This document shows positions 35,874-47,245 of a stretch of DNA of 64,000 bases, piece after piece. The DNA comes from Delphinus delphis. Lineage: Eukaryota; Chordata; Mammalia; Artiodactyla; Delphinidae. The first letter of the stretch is position 1; each line of letters opens with the position of its first letter. A program made the translations under genes and the position numbers. The stretch is taken from positions 10,593,501 to 10,657,500 of the forward strand of contig NC_082689.1 in the NCBI RefSeq assembly GCF_949987515.2, read 5' to 3'. The notes beneath the pieces were generated by a model. The model made no database searches and was not told the DNA's origin. It saw only the letters and a program-made list of their open reading frames with translations.

Positions 35874-38800
35874 CTCTGGCCAGTCTCACCAAGAAGAAAA
35901 AAGAGAGAACCCAAATAAATAAAATAAGAAATGAAAAAGGAGAAATCTCAACTGATACCACAGAAATACAACAACTATAAGAGAACACTATGAACAATTA
36001 TATGCCAACAAATTTGACAACCTAGAAGAAATGGACAAATTTTTAGAAACATACAGCCCACCAAAATTGAATCAAGAGGAAATAGATAATTTGAACAGAT
36101 CAATCACCAGAAGTGAAACAGAATTTGTAATAAAAAAAAAATTCCTACAAACAAAAGTCCAGGACGAGTTGGTTTCACAGGGGAATACTACCAAACATAC
36201 AAAGAAGATCTTATATCTATCCTTCTCAAACACCTCCAAAAAATTGAAGAGGAGGGAACACTCCCAAAGACATTCTATAAAGCTACCATCACCTTGATAC
36301 CAAAACCAGGCAAAGACACCACCAAAAAAGAAAATTATAGGTCAATATCTTTGATGAATATAGATGCAAAAATTCTCAACAAAATATTAGCAAACCAAAT
36401 CCAACAACACATAAAAAGGATCATACACCACAACCAAGTGGGATCATCCCAGGTTCACAAGTATGGTTCAACATATGCAAATCAATCAATGTAATACATC
36501 ACACTAACAAAAGAAAAGTCAAAAACCATATGATCCTCTCAATAGATGCAGAAAAAGCATTTGACAAAATTCAACACCAATTCATGATAAAACCTCTTAC
36601 CAAAGTGGGAATAGAGGGAACATACCTCAACATAATAGAAGCCATTTATGACAAACCCACAGCCAATAAAATACTCATTGGTGAAAAGCTGAGAGCCTTC
36701 CCGCTAAAACCTGGAACACGATAAGGATGCCCTCTCTTACCACTTCTCTTCAACATAGTGTTGGAAGTCCTATACAACATAGTATTGGAAGTTCTAGCCA
36801 CAGCAATCAGACAAGAAAAAGAAATAAAAGGTATCAAAATTGGAAGGGAAGAGGTAAAATTGTCACTATATGCAGATGACATAATACTATATATAGAAAA
36901 CCCTAAGGACTCCATGCGAAAACTACTAGAACTAATAAATGAATTCAGTAAAGTAGCAGGATACAAGATTAATATTCAGAAATCTGTCACATTCCTTTAC
37001 ATTAACAATGAAATATCAGAAAGGGAATGAAAAAAACAATACCTTTTAAAATCACACAAGAAAAAATAAAATACCTAGGAATAAACCTGACCAAGGAGTT
37101 GAAAGATTTATATGCTAAGGATTATAAAACATTAATAAAGGAAATAAAAGAGGATTCAAAGAAATGAAAGATATCTCATGCTCTTGGATTGAAGAATTAA
37201 TATTGTTATAATGGCAATACTACCCAAAGCAATCTACATTTTTAATGCAATCCCTATCAAATTACCCATGACATTTTTCACAGAACTAGAACAAATAATC
37301 CAAGAATTTATATGGAACTATAAAAGATCCAGAACTGCCAGAGCAATCCTGAGAAAAAACAAACAAAGCAGGAGGCAAAACTCTCCCAGACTTCAGACAA
37401 TACTACAAAGCTACAGTAATCAAAACAGTGTGGTACTGGTACAAAAACAGGCATATGAATCAATGGAACAGAACAGAGAGCCCAGAAATAAACCTACACA
37501 CCTATGGCCAATTAATCTTCAACAAAGGAGGCAAGAATATAAAATGCAAAAAAGACAGTCTCTTTAGCAGGTGGTGCTAGGAATATTGGACAGCTGCACG
37601 TAAATCAGTGAAGTTAGAACACACCTTAATGCCATGCACAAAAATAAACTCAAAATGGCTTAAAGACTTAAACATAAGACATGACACCATAAAACTCCTA
37701 GAAGAGAGCATAGGGAAAACATTCTCTGACATAAATCATACTGATATTTTCTTAGGTTGGTTTCCCAAGGTAATAGAATTAAAAACAAAAATAAACAAAC
37801 GGACCCTAATCAAACTTACAAGCTTTTGCACTGCAAAGGAAACCAGGAAAAAAAAATGAAAAGACAACTTACAGAATGGGAGAAAATATTTGCAAATGAT
37901 GAGACAGACAAAGGCTTAATCTCCAAAATATACAAACAGCTCATACAACTCAACAGCAATAAAAACAAACAACCCAACCAAAAAATGGGCAGAAGACCTT
38001 AATAAACATTTTTCCAAAGAAGACATACAGATGGCCAATAGGCACATGAAAAGTTGCTCAACATCACTAATTATTAGAGAAATGCAGATCAAAACTACAA
38101 TGAGGTACCACCTCACACTAGTCAGAATGGCCATCATTAAAAAGTCTACAAATAACAAATGCTGGAGAGGGTGTGGAGAAAATGGAACCCTCTTACACAG
38201 TTGATGAGAATGTAAGTTGGTAATACCACTATGGAAAACAGTATGGAGCTTCCTCAGAAAACTTAAAATAGAAATACCATATGATCCATCAATCCCACTC
38301 CTGGGAATACACCTGGACAAAACTATAACTCAAAAAGATACATGCACCCCTATGTTCATAGCAACACTATGCATACTAGCCAAAACATGGAAACAACCTA
38401 AATGTCCATCAATAGATGAATGGATAAAGAAGATGTGATACATATATACAATGGAAAACTACTCAGCCATAAAAAAGAACAAAACAATATGATTTGCAGC
38501 AACATGGATGCACCTAGAGATTATCATACTAAGTGAAGTAAGTCAGAAGGAGAAAGACAAATATCATATGATATCACTTATATGCGGAATCTAAAATACG
38601 GCACAAATGCACCTATCTACAAAACAGAAACAGACTCACAGACTTGTGGTTACCAAGGGCGGGGGGGAAGGGGAAGGGATGGACTGGGAGTTTGGGGTTG
38701 GTAGATGCAAACTGTTGCATTTAGAATGGATACACAACAGGGTCCTGCTGTATAGCACAGGGAACTACATTTGATATCCTGTGTTAAACTATAATGGAAA

Positions 38801-38894
38801 AGAATATGAAAAAGAATGTCTATATGTCACTTTGCTGTGCAGCAGAGATTGGCACAGCATTGTAAACCAACTCTACTGCAACAAGAAAAGAAAG
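35874..38894 (+). mobile_element. 5'-truncated L1 with target-site duplication, 3.0 kb
   Basis: Starts inside ORF2 at 'ctctggccagtctcaccaag' and runs through the reverse-transcriptase and C-terminal zones and the cetartiodactyl 3' UTR. A 17-bp target-site duplication (15/17 identical, gaaaaggtgtttatagc and gaaaaggcatttatagc) lies at 35857-35873 and 38895-38911. Its 5' end and upstream half were never inserted, the usual result of aborted target-primed reverse transcription. Confidence 0.95.
36031..38438 (+). pseudogene. Broken L1 ORF2 (reverse transcriptase and C-terminal region)
   Basis: Remnant of the L1 ORF2 protein, which in intact elements nicks target DNA and copies L1 RNA. The endonuclease domain is absent because of 5' truncation. 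Readable pieces switch frame several times: 36031-36297, 36294-36494 ([22 protein letters not shown] fingers), 36530-36724, 36758-37030 (the catalytic YADD at 36869-36880), 37211-37567, 37608-37859, 37757-38002 and 38217-38438 (EWIKKM near the end). Stops occur at 36722, 37028 and in the C-terminal Cys-rich zone at about 38200. A 24-bp in-frame tandem duplication lies at 36751-36798. It is non-functional. Confidence 0.95.
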
Positions 38895-38911
38895 GAAAAG
38901 GCATTTATAGC

Positions 38912-40570
38912 TTAAGTGAACACAGAGATAAAAGCGTGACCCAAGAGACCCAAGAGGAAATGTGTGGATTTGCTCGAAATTGTGAGACATTTGCGATGAC
39001 ACTGATGAAGTCAGTTTGTTTAACAAATGCCCGGAGCCCAGAACGATGCATTGAGTGTCTGCAGTCTCAGCCCATGATCTTTCTATCACAACAGGCTTCA
39101 TACAAAATGGACTGTGACTGCCAGTGTTTGGGGAAACCCCTGCCTCTCTTCCGTCCTTATTTCCTTCCATCCTTCCTTTCTTCTTTCCTTTAAGAGCTAC
39201 CCATGTAGATATTTGGGGAAAAAATATTCCAGAAGGAGGGGAAAATAAGGACAAATCTCCAAAGGTGGGAGTTTCTTGGTGTGCTTGAAGAACAGCCCGG
39301 ACACCAGCGTGGCTGGTACAGGGTCGTTCTATCAGATACAGGAAAGCCTTGCTGGGGTCTCCTACCCCTCACACCATTGTTATTTCCATGATACCCAATA
39401 AATCTGTGTGAGAATGCAAGACAAATTTCTCAGAAGATGAAGCCATCAGCAAAGACTAATTTCCATGGTTACTGTTAGGTCCTAACAATAACAAGAGAGC
39501 ATTTGTGAGGCGAGGATATTTATTTGTTTTGATTGCTTGTTTTTAATAAGGTCATTTATTTCCCTGGGTCTCTGTGACTTTGGGCACTAGGTCATTGTCT
39601 AAGCACATTCTGGTCCTGAACGCAATGCCTGCGGGAACTGAGGGTGTGGGTGGCTTCAGGGGCAGGAAGCAGAAGAGAACCACTGTCACTGTGTTGCACA
39701 CTTTATAGAGAAAACAGCTGAATGCCACTGAAACATTTTCAGATGCCAGGTCCTCAGGACAGAGCCTCTGCTCCCTTCACCTCTGAATACCTACTGCCCA
39801 GGGTCTCGTCTGGCACAGAGGAAGACTCAGTAAACTGAACTTACTTGAAGCAAAAAGGAGCATCTTGTTAATCCAAGACAAGGCAGATAATCCAGCTGTG
39901 GGTTCCTGGTTAGCATTTATAGGTTGGAATGTTCCAGGAGATGTTAAGCCTGTCGCTCTCTGCATCTTTACGGAAGCTCTCAAGTACAACTGCAAGCTAA
40001 AAGCCATTTTCAAGCAGCACAGCTGGATGTTGGGGCCTGGAATTCTCACCCTACACACACCTCACCCCCAGCCTCACAGACCCAACCAGTTCAACCCCCA
40101 GGCTGGTCCGATCCCCACTGCTAACCACCAGCAGATGCCTCGAGAAGACAGAGCTGGTTTGGTTTGGTGGTAAACTAAACTGGTTACTGAACTTTCCATC
40201 TCTCCCTCCCCCTTCCCCTCCTATGGGAAACCTGATCATCCAGCTATGTACTGGAGAAAACAAGTGCCTGTAAACCGCTTGGAGGTCTACAGTCTCTGGT
40301 CTGAGCCGCCACAGAAAAAATTGCAGCAGCCAAATGAGTTACAGACGCACGGGAAGTGGGACTCTTTGCAAGAATGGTGATGGAAATGCCAGGTGTAGTT
40401 CATGCAGTCACCTCTGGGATGACTGGTAAATGTCACTGCACAGAAGGTTTTAGGTTTTCTCATTACAGTCATTATGTTTCATATAATTTTTCCCCTTCCT
40501 GTCGTTCATCTTGGATGTTGACCTTCAGTTGGTACTCCTGCCAACACGGAGTAAGAGAAAGACAGGGGGC
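38912..40570. other. No recognised gene or repeat
   Basis: Unassigned sequence. ORFs at 38816-39254 on both strands begin in the L1 tail and run into flank, so they are chance. A possible L2 scrap lies near 39780-39850 ('ggcacagaggaagactcagt'). Nothing else. Confidence 0.4.
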
Positions 40571-40574
40571 CTCA

Positions 40575-40735
40575 CCACACCTGTCGGGTTCTGCCTCTGC
40601 TGTTCACTGCTCACCAATCACGAGCAGGTCAGTGGACCTCTTACTACTCACCTTTCTCATCTGGAAAATGGGCTCAATGAGCCTTCCCCCAATGAGGTAT
40701 TAAGGACCTATGTGGACATAGGCACATTTAAAAAT
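40575..40735 (+). mobile_element. MIR SINE
   Basis: 'ggttctgcctctgctgttca', 'gaccttggg'-equivalent region decayed, then 'cacctttctcatctggaaaa', 'tgggctcaatgagccttccc', 'aatgaggtattaaggaccta' in MIR order. Confidence 0.7.
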
Positions 40736-40960
40736 ATGAATTAAAATTTTTTTTAATTTCTGAGATGGTAATTGTCAAGCATTTCTCTGGTCTTGCTGCC
40801 TTGTTTCTTTTAAATTTTTCTTGATTTTAGACTTTTGGTCATATTTCCTTCATGACTTCGAGCCCAAATGACTAACTAAACAAATAAACCAATGAAAATA
40901 AAACAAAGATCCCCAAATATTTATATATCTATAGCTGTATCTATAATTCTAATAAATTTG
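40736..40960. other. AT-rich spacer
   Basis: No recognised feature. Confidence 0.4.
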
Positions 40961-41175
40961 AAAGATTTAACCTTTACAGTCAAGGTTAAATCACTACAGA
41001 AAAGTTTCAACCACTACAGTCAAGGTTAAACCACTACGGACAAGGTTAAACCACTACAGTCAAGGTTAGACCACTATGGACAAGGTTAAACCACTACAGT
41101 CAAGATTAAACCACTACGGACAAGGTTAAACCACTACAGCCAAGGTTAGACCACTACAGTCAAGGTTAAATCACT
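40961..41175 (+). repeat. 20-bp minisatellite, about 10.7 copies
   Basis: Tandem units of caaggttaaaccactacagt in perfect 20-bp register from 40961 to 41175. Middle units alternate between endings acagt and acgga, giving a 40-bp higher-order period. The first units and the last partial unit are the most diverged. The array runs straight into a MIR-like sequence at its right edge. There are no spacers, so it is not a CRISPR-like array. Confidence 0.97.
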
Positions 41176-41275
41176 TGCCTCATCATCTGGGTCACAGTTT
41201 CCCCAACTGTAAAAAGAGAGGTTTGGCTCACGAGACCTCTGAAGCCTCTTCCAGTGCTCAGATCACCTGGTTCTC
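41165..41275 (+). mobile_element. MIR-family SINE remnant
   Basis: 'aaatcacttgcctcatcatc', 'cacagtttccccaactgtaa', 'aaagagaggtttggctcacg', 'gacctctgaagcctcttcca' parallel the tail half of a MIR-family SINE, directly following the minisatellite. Confidence 0.65.
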
Positions 41276-41374
41276 TGAAGAAGCAGATATATGGCCCTGC
41301 CTGTCACCATTAAATATGGGGCACGCCACCCAGGAAATGATGCCCCGTGATTCCCAGACGTAACCACAGAATTT

Positions 41375-41520
41375 GCCTGTTTTCAAAATACAGATTCCCA
41401 GGCCCAGCTCCAGACCTGCGGAGCCCAATTCTCCTGGGAGGGACCATGAGAATCTGTATTCTTAAGCAGTATTCCAGATATTCTTACTATCGGGCAGGTT
41501 TCAGAAACTGATTTTATGGA
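41375..41520 (+). mobile_element. MER5A-like hAT-Charlie fragment
   Basis: 'caaaatacagattcccaggc', 'ccagctccagacctgcggag', 'gagaatctgtattcttaagc' resemble MER5A. Terminal repeats are lost. Confidence 0.55.
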
Positions 41521-41626
41521 GAGCCCCAGAGCGATCACCTTTCAATAGATATTCCAGGGCCTGCCTTGAAATATCATGGGAAGTTCAAACTAGTTTTGAT
41601 TTTTTTCTGTCTTTACTTCCTTTCTG

Positions 41627-41628
<2 letters not shown>

Positions 41629-41668
<40 letters not shown>
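41629..41668. repeat. (TA)20 microsatellite
   Basis: An uninterrupted 40-bp alternating TA run flanked by 'tttctgcc' and 'catctcg'. Confidence 0.98.
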
Positions 41669-41672
<4 letters not shown>

Positions 41673-41964
41673 TCGTTGTTAAACATTATATGACCAAGTG
41701 AGAGTGTCTGGGAGTTCAGGAATTTTCTCTGATTTTAAAGGAAATTTAAATGAGTGTTTTTGGGGACCTACCCTGTTTGGAGTCTTACCCCTTTATTTCA
41801 CAAGCTGGAGAAAACACTTCTCATATATAAATGACTGGTATTAAAATCCACACTTGAAATAAGTCTCTCAATATGTATGTTAAAAAATTCCAGCAGGCAA
41901 CTGTGTCTGATTCTGTGTTTCTTGAGAAGTTTTGAAACCTCTGTGCAGAGTTAACCGACCAACA
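41669..41964. other. Unassigned spacer
   Basis: No recognised feature. Confidence 0.4.
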
Positions 41965-42125
41965 GACAGCCCGGTGCTGTATACTGGGTGACTCTGAGAA
42001 ATTTACTTAAACCCCATAGGCTCCTGTTTTATTACATGTAGAATGTAGATGAGAATCATTCCCTCATGCCCCAGGGATTATGCGAGATAAGGATGCTTAC
42101 CAGGTGTTAAGTGTATCATAATACT
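41965..42125 (+). mobile_element. MIR SINE
   Basis: 'gggtgactctgagaaattta', 'cttaaaccccataggctcct', 'acatgtagaatgtagatgag', 'gattatgcgagataaggatg' match a decayed MIR. Confidence 0.7.
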
Positions 42126-43444
42126 AAAAGAATTCATTTCACTGTGTTTTTTCCATTAAAAATGTATTAATTTTAAGCTGTGTTCATAAACCACAGTATA
42201 AGTTATGACATTAAGAATAAAAGCACATTTTCTCTTGACTATTTCCTTTCTTACTTCTGGTCCTCTGCCTGGATTTAGATAAAATAGAATCCAGTTTTGA
42301 AATTCAGGCATCAAGTTCAGCGAAAGTGAACTTGTCAGAGTTTTCCCTACATGTTTTCTCTAGATGAGAACCTGTGGGCATACTAGGCTTGGAAAATGGG
42401 TGGAATGGTCTTCCTGCCACACCAGCAGGTGCCAGACACCACTGCTCTGCTCTGGGGTCAGGACACCCTCCCAGGAGCCCTCTCCACTAAGAGGACCTGG
42501 GCAGGTCTTTCACAAGGGCTCCCAAGGTCACTGGACTGGTTTCTAGCCCTCACTCACACAGACTTGACCTCCCCTGGTCCTGCCACCTTAAGGGGCAGAG
42601 CTGGTCCAAGTTTGGGGTCTCCGTTTCTGCAGAAACTCTCAACTGGCCTCCTCAAGCTGTTTCTGCAGAGGCACTGCCCTCTTCAACCCCCAAAGACACA
42701 CAGCTCCCAAAACCCCCTTCTTCTCCCTGCATCACACTCACCCCATTGTATGGCCCTAAGTTCCTGAACAAAGGCCAGAGCAGGTTTCTAAAGAATAAAA
42801 ATGTTGTTTTTAGTAAGCGACTCCTGCCAAAGAGGCTAGAAGGAGAAGAGAACAAGAGTCAAGATGGTGCTTTTGTCCTGTCTGCAGGGAAGGGTGACAG
42901 ATCAGTCTGCTTCACAAAATTCATACAAAACCAACAGAATACAGGTTAGTATCTACAGTTAGTTGCTCATTCTTGCCTTTGCCCAAAATGAACGCATGGT
43001 GAGAGGAGAGGCTTCTGGTAACAGAGGCTGCTCGACAAGGCCTGACTATTATTTTTGCGGTTATCTGGAATCTTCCGGGGCTGAGTTTGTGGCTAAACTG
43101 TAAGCCGGTCTCCATAATGCGGACTGCCTCTCCTCCCTGCATCCGACCCTATTTCACGCTGGTGGAGCCTTTTCGCCTACCTCCACGTTTCCTTTGCTGT
43201 TCTGCCCTCTAGTGTTTGAAATCAAGTACTACACATACAGTCTTTCCGGCGTTAAAGACAGCCGGGAAACCCAAAATTAAAAAAAGCTAAATGTGACTTT
43301 TGGGGTCATTTGGTTACATTTCTTCATTTTAATATGTCAAGAAAGTCAAGTCAGTTGTTTGGGAGGCAGAAGTATTAGAACATAAAATTAATGTCTTATT
43401 AAAAATGAAGTCCACATCTTGTGTCTAATTTTGTCGGTTATTTT
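42126..43444. other. No recognised gene or repeat
   Basis: 42,370-42,730 is GC-rich with overlapping ORFs (up to 123 codons, plus strand 42396-42767) that show no domain. The remainder is unassigned. Confidence 0.4.
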
Positions 43445-43456
43445 CCCTTTCATTTC

Positions 43457-43798
43457 CTTTTTTTTTCTTTTTAACTTTTTATTTTATATTGGAGTGTAGT
43501 TGATTAACAATGTTGTAATAATTTCAGGTGTTCAGCAAAGTGATTCAGTTATACATATACATGTATTTATTCTTTTTCAAATTCTTTTCCCATTTAGATT
43601 GTTACACAATATTGAGCAGAGTTCTCTGCTATACGGTAGGTCCTTGCTGGTTATCTATTTTAAATATAGCAGTGTGTACATGTCAATCCCACACTCCCTA
43701 ACTATCCCTTCCCCCCACCCTTCCTCCCTGGCAACCATAAGTTCATTCTCTAAGTCTGTGAGTCTGTTTCTGTTTTGTAAATAAGTTCACTGATATCA
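43457..43798 (-). mobile_element. L1 3' end, antisense, with perfect target-site duplication
   Basis: Reverse-oriented cetartiodactyl L1 3' UTR: 'ttggagtgtagttgattaac', 'gttcagcaaagtgattcagt', 'ggcaaccataagttcattct', 'ttctgttttgtaaataagtt'. An exact 12-bp duplication (ccctttcatttc) flanks it at 43445-43456 and 43799-43810. The T-rich tail is at the left. Confidence 0.95.
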
Positions 43799-43810
43799 CC
43801 CTTTCATTTC

Positions 43811-45977
43811 AATATGATTTAAGGCTTGAGGTTATTTTTTCCTCCCATATTATTTCTTCGTGTTACTACCCTACTTCTTTTATATTTATTAATTCATCAT
43901 TTAAACTTATATCAATTTTTTTAGAGTTTTAGATTATTCTCACATTTTGAAGGATGAATACTTGATTCACTTTTTTAAAGAGAAGAAAGTGTAAATAAAT
44001 GATTTAACTCTGAATTCAGCTTTGGCCATGGCCTTCAAACCTGTGAGCCATACAATGTGAGAGTCAGCCAACTAGATATTTAGAGTATTTTAAAAACTAC
44101 AATTCATAGAATTTTCTTATTCATATAGATTTACCTTAATAACATTTCCATTTCAGTTACACTGTGGTGACAGTATGTGGTATAAATATTTGCCAGTTTG
44201 TAACTTTTTCAGTATTATTTACGGTCTAATGTCTTCGTATGAACCACTCAAAATTTTTAAATAACAGTGTGTGATGGGAGGTTTTTATTCTATCTACAGA
44301 ATCCAAAGGCGGATTCCTATTGAATATACTTTATAATTTACATTGTACATATATAGTATGTCCTTGTTTATCTTTGATCAAGTTGAATTTATAAGGCCTA
44401 GTACTTGGGAACTATTTTCTCTCCATTATTTCATTTTTGCCCATTTAATTTCACATATTACAAAAGTAATGTTTATTTCGGAAAATTTGAAAGCTATAGA
44501 AGAACACAAAGAATACATAAATTACATGTAATACAAAAAAAAAGCACACTCTCCTTCCACCACTATACTTTTTCTCATAACTTTTCCTTATGCAACCAGC
44601 AAGCCTTGGTTGGAATACACCTATTTGTATTCTCCTTAATTTTTTAGTAATTATATTTATTGGTTTGAGTCACTTCAAGTCTCCGAATAAATGGATTAAG
44701 ATAGAAACTGGTAGGGGTATGGGTGGAGGTAAGTGGATGGCTTCAGAAAAACTTTAATGTAAATTAATAAGAGGGCTACCCATTTTTATGATCAAGGCAT
44801 ACCTCAGATAGTATAGGCAAGGGGAGGAGAGTGCTGAAGCAAACTATTTTTACCTTCTTTTTTGGGACAGTTTTTTGTTTGTTTCAGAGTTTGATGCATG
44901 TGACATGCTATTCAAGAGCATCTTTCTCACCGCATTCCATCAATATTTCAATTAGCAGAAATTCCCTCTGGAAATTAGCCTATGGTCTTCTCTTATCCTT
45001 ATAATATTGCCAGGATTTAGTTTCTTGTTGGTCAGAATGAGCTGAAAAAGAAGCTCAGAAAACACACATCTGGCATATCTAGTCTGTTATCATGTCATTC
45101 CCAAATCTCAGACTTAGGTCTGCACTGAACTTGGTTGAGATGCGTTTGTAATTGCGATTTTAGAAGTTATTTGACCTTTCTTATTACCCAGTTGAACTTA
45201 AATGGTTTCCTAGATCAAATGTGAAAGATAAGATGACATGATTCACTATCAGGGGACACTGGCCGACTACACAGATCAGAACTGACTTTTGTGGTGTGAA
45301 GGTCGAAATGCAAATGGAGCTTACACACAGCTGCAGAAGAGGGAATGCAGGCCAGCTGGCTCATCCAGGGGACCCAACCCAGAAAGAGGCCAATTGTCTT
45401 TCCCCATTAAAGTTTCTAAAAGCAGAGGTCAATTTGGGGTTTCCTTAGAAAATAGTGTTGGTAGAAAAAGAAATCCAAACTGTTAGGTCTTAATGAAAGG
45501 TAAACAGAGTCACACTAAAGGAAAGGCTGGGTCCTGGGAACAGGCGTCCTGGCGATCTTCGGAGTCATGAAATGGTATTCTGGAGTTATGTGCAGGCCCC
45601 AGAGCGTGAGAGCCATTCAAGCAGAAAGGCCAGCTGCAAAGGAAAAAGGCTTTCATTTGGGTAAATCCACATTTTACAGAAGTGTTGAGTGGAACTCACT
45701 AGATGCTTTGCCAAAGAGCAGTGGTTGTGGAATGAGGCGGATCTGCAAATCTCCTTATGTGACTTGATGTGGGCTATGTTACAAAGGGTGGAAAGTTGGG
45801 GAGCCACCTAAGCTTTCCACGAAATATTACAACACATCTAGAAGCTGAATAATAAGATAGTCTCAGGAGAGAGAAGGGGAAGGCAAAAGAGTCCCCAGAT
45901 TGGTATCTACTTCATCAGGAACAACTTTGAGAATTATATGGTTCCTGGAAACAATCTAAAACAATTAAGTCTGCGTT
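43811..45977. other. Mostly unassigned
   Basis: 44440-44590 ('acaaaagtaatgtttatttc' ... 'gaaaatttgaaagctataga') resembles an old repeat of unknown family. 45240-45770 is unassigned with short ORFs. No gene. Confidence 0.35.
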
Positions 45978-46162
45978 CAGAATGTGCAAGTTTGGGTATG
46001 TAAAAGTCACCTGAGGAGATTATTTAAAAATATAGATTTCTGGGTCCCATCCAGACCAACTGTATCAGAGCTGTCTGGGGTGTGGCCTTGTTATCTATAA
46101 TTTATTTTCAAGTTCTCCAATGATTCTGTTTTATAGTCAGGTATGGAGATCACTGGTATAGG
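45978..46162 (+). mobile_element. MER5A-like hAT-Charlie element
   Basis: 'aaaagtcacctgaggagatt', 'atttaaaaatatagatttct', 'gggtcccatccagaccaact', 'gagctgtctggggtgtggcc', 'caagttctccaatgattctg' follow MER5A order. Confidence 0.75.
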
Positions 46163-46239
46163 ACGTAGAAATACACAAGAAAGTCTTTAAAATGGGGAAA
46201 CATATTTCTGATACGTTTTAAAAGAAGAATCTTGAAAAG

Positions 46240-46310
46240 TTCACATTAAACTGTGCATTCCTTGAGGTCAGGGATTGACTTGTACTTTGTTTCTTGTCCA
46301 CCTGTTTCAA
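46240..46310 (+). mobile_element. L2 3' end fragment
   Basis: 'actgtgcattccttgaggtc', 'agggattgacttgtactttg' match the 'ctccttgagggcagggac' region near the L2 end. Confidence 0.55.
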
Positions 46311-46379
46311 ACCCATTTTCTTAAGCTTTTGCTTTCACAAAACGGCTCCTTTTCTTAAAATTTTGTCATGATGATTTAA

Positions 46380-47245
46380 TTTCAGACCATAATGTAATAA
46401 AATGGACCAGACTTATGTTCTACTGTAAAGAACTAGAAAACAAGACAAAATATATAAAATAACTGTTTCTAGATACTGGATTGCAGGCATCATAGAACTA
46501 CACCTTCTAGAAAAAAACCTATGAGGTGAGTCTCATCATAATCATGGCTTTCTGCCTGTACATACACACCTGGACCATGGTACACAGAAGTGACTCCAAG
46601 CCGAGTCCAAGCATATAAAATTTGGAGTGCCCAACGTGTAATAAAAAATTACAGGACAGGGCTTACCTGGTGGCGCAGTTGTTGAGAGTCCGCCTGCCGA
46701 TGCAGGGGACATGGGTTCGTGCCCCGGTCCGGGAAGATCCCACATGCCGTGGAGCAGCTGGGCCCGTGAGCCATGGCCACTGAGCATGCGTGTCCGGCGC
46801 CTGTGCTCCACAACGGGAGAGGCCACAACAGTGAGAGGCCCGCGTACTGCAAAAAAAAAAAAAAAAAAATTACAGGACATACCAAAAAACAGGAAAATGT
46901 GAACCATAATCAGAAGAAAAATAAGTCAATAAAAGTGGACCAAAAATGACAGAGATGATAGCATTAGCAGTCAAAGACTATAAAACAGTTTTTATAAATG
47001 TACTAAATATAAACAAAGTTTTCAAGGAAAACATAAATATAATGATGAGAGAAATGGAAGATACAAAAAGGAATTAAATAGGACTTCCAGAGGTAAAACA
47101 TATAATATATAAAATGAAAATTTCACTGGGTATTTAACAACAAATTAAGCGCTGCAGGATAAAAGATCAATGAACTATAACATAGAGCAAGAGCAACTGC
47201 TCAAACTGAAAATCAGAGTATAAAAAAACTGAAAAAAAAAAAAAA
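46380..47245 (+). mobile_element. Old L1ME/HAL1-like 5'/ORF1 region, split by a SINE
   Basis: 'aggaaaatgtgaaccataat', 'aaaaatgacagagatgatag', 'cattagcagtcaaagactat', 'aaggaaaacataaatataat' follow the start of L1ME ORF1. The SINE at 46659-46863 sits inside. It stops at an A13 run near 47232-47244. No reading frame survives. Confidence 0.6.
46659..46863 (+). mobile_element. CHR-type SINE with perfect 16-bp target-site duplication
   Basis: Full-length copy with A box (tggcgcagttg, 46670-46680) and B box (ggttcgtgccc, 46714-46724), body ending 'gcccgcgtactgc' and an A tail from 46851. The 16-bp duplication (aaaaaattacaggaca) at 46643-46658 and 46864-46879 is perfect, so the insertion is fairly young. 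ORFs of 63-121 codons across it are read-through. Confidence 0.97.

Noticed and set aside
37916..38320. 134-codon minus-strand ORF with hydrophobic stretches
   Set aside because: Antisense shadow of the L1 ORF2 C-terminal region.
38816..39254. Opposing 125- and 144-codon ORFs
   Set aside because: Both span the L1 tail and its right flank, lack domains and have low-complexity ends.
40961..41175. CRISPR-like array
   Set aside because: Units of 20 bp are directly adjacent with no spacers, in a mammalian genome; a minisatellite.
42396..42767. 123-codon GC-rich ORF
   Set aside because: No domain, no splice or promoter context, overlapping ORFs on both strands; composition explains it.
46542..46907. 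121-codon and nearby ORFs
   Set aside because: Read-through of a CHR SINE; the same peptide-like pattern recurs at 1889-2128, 48672-48923 and 63734-63991.
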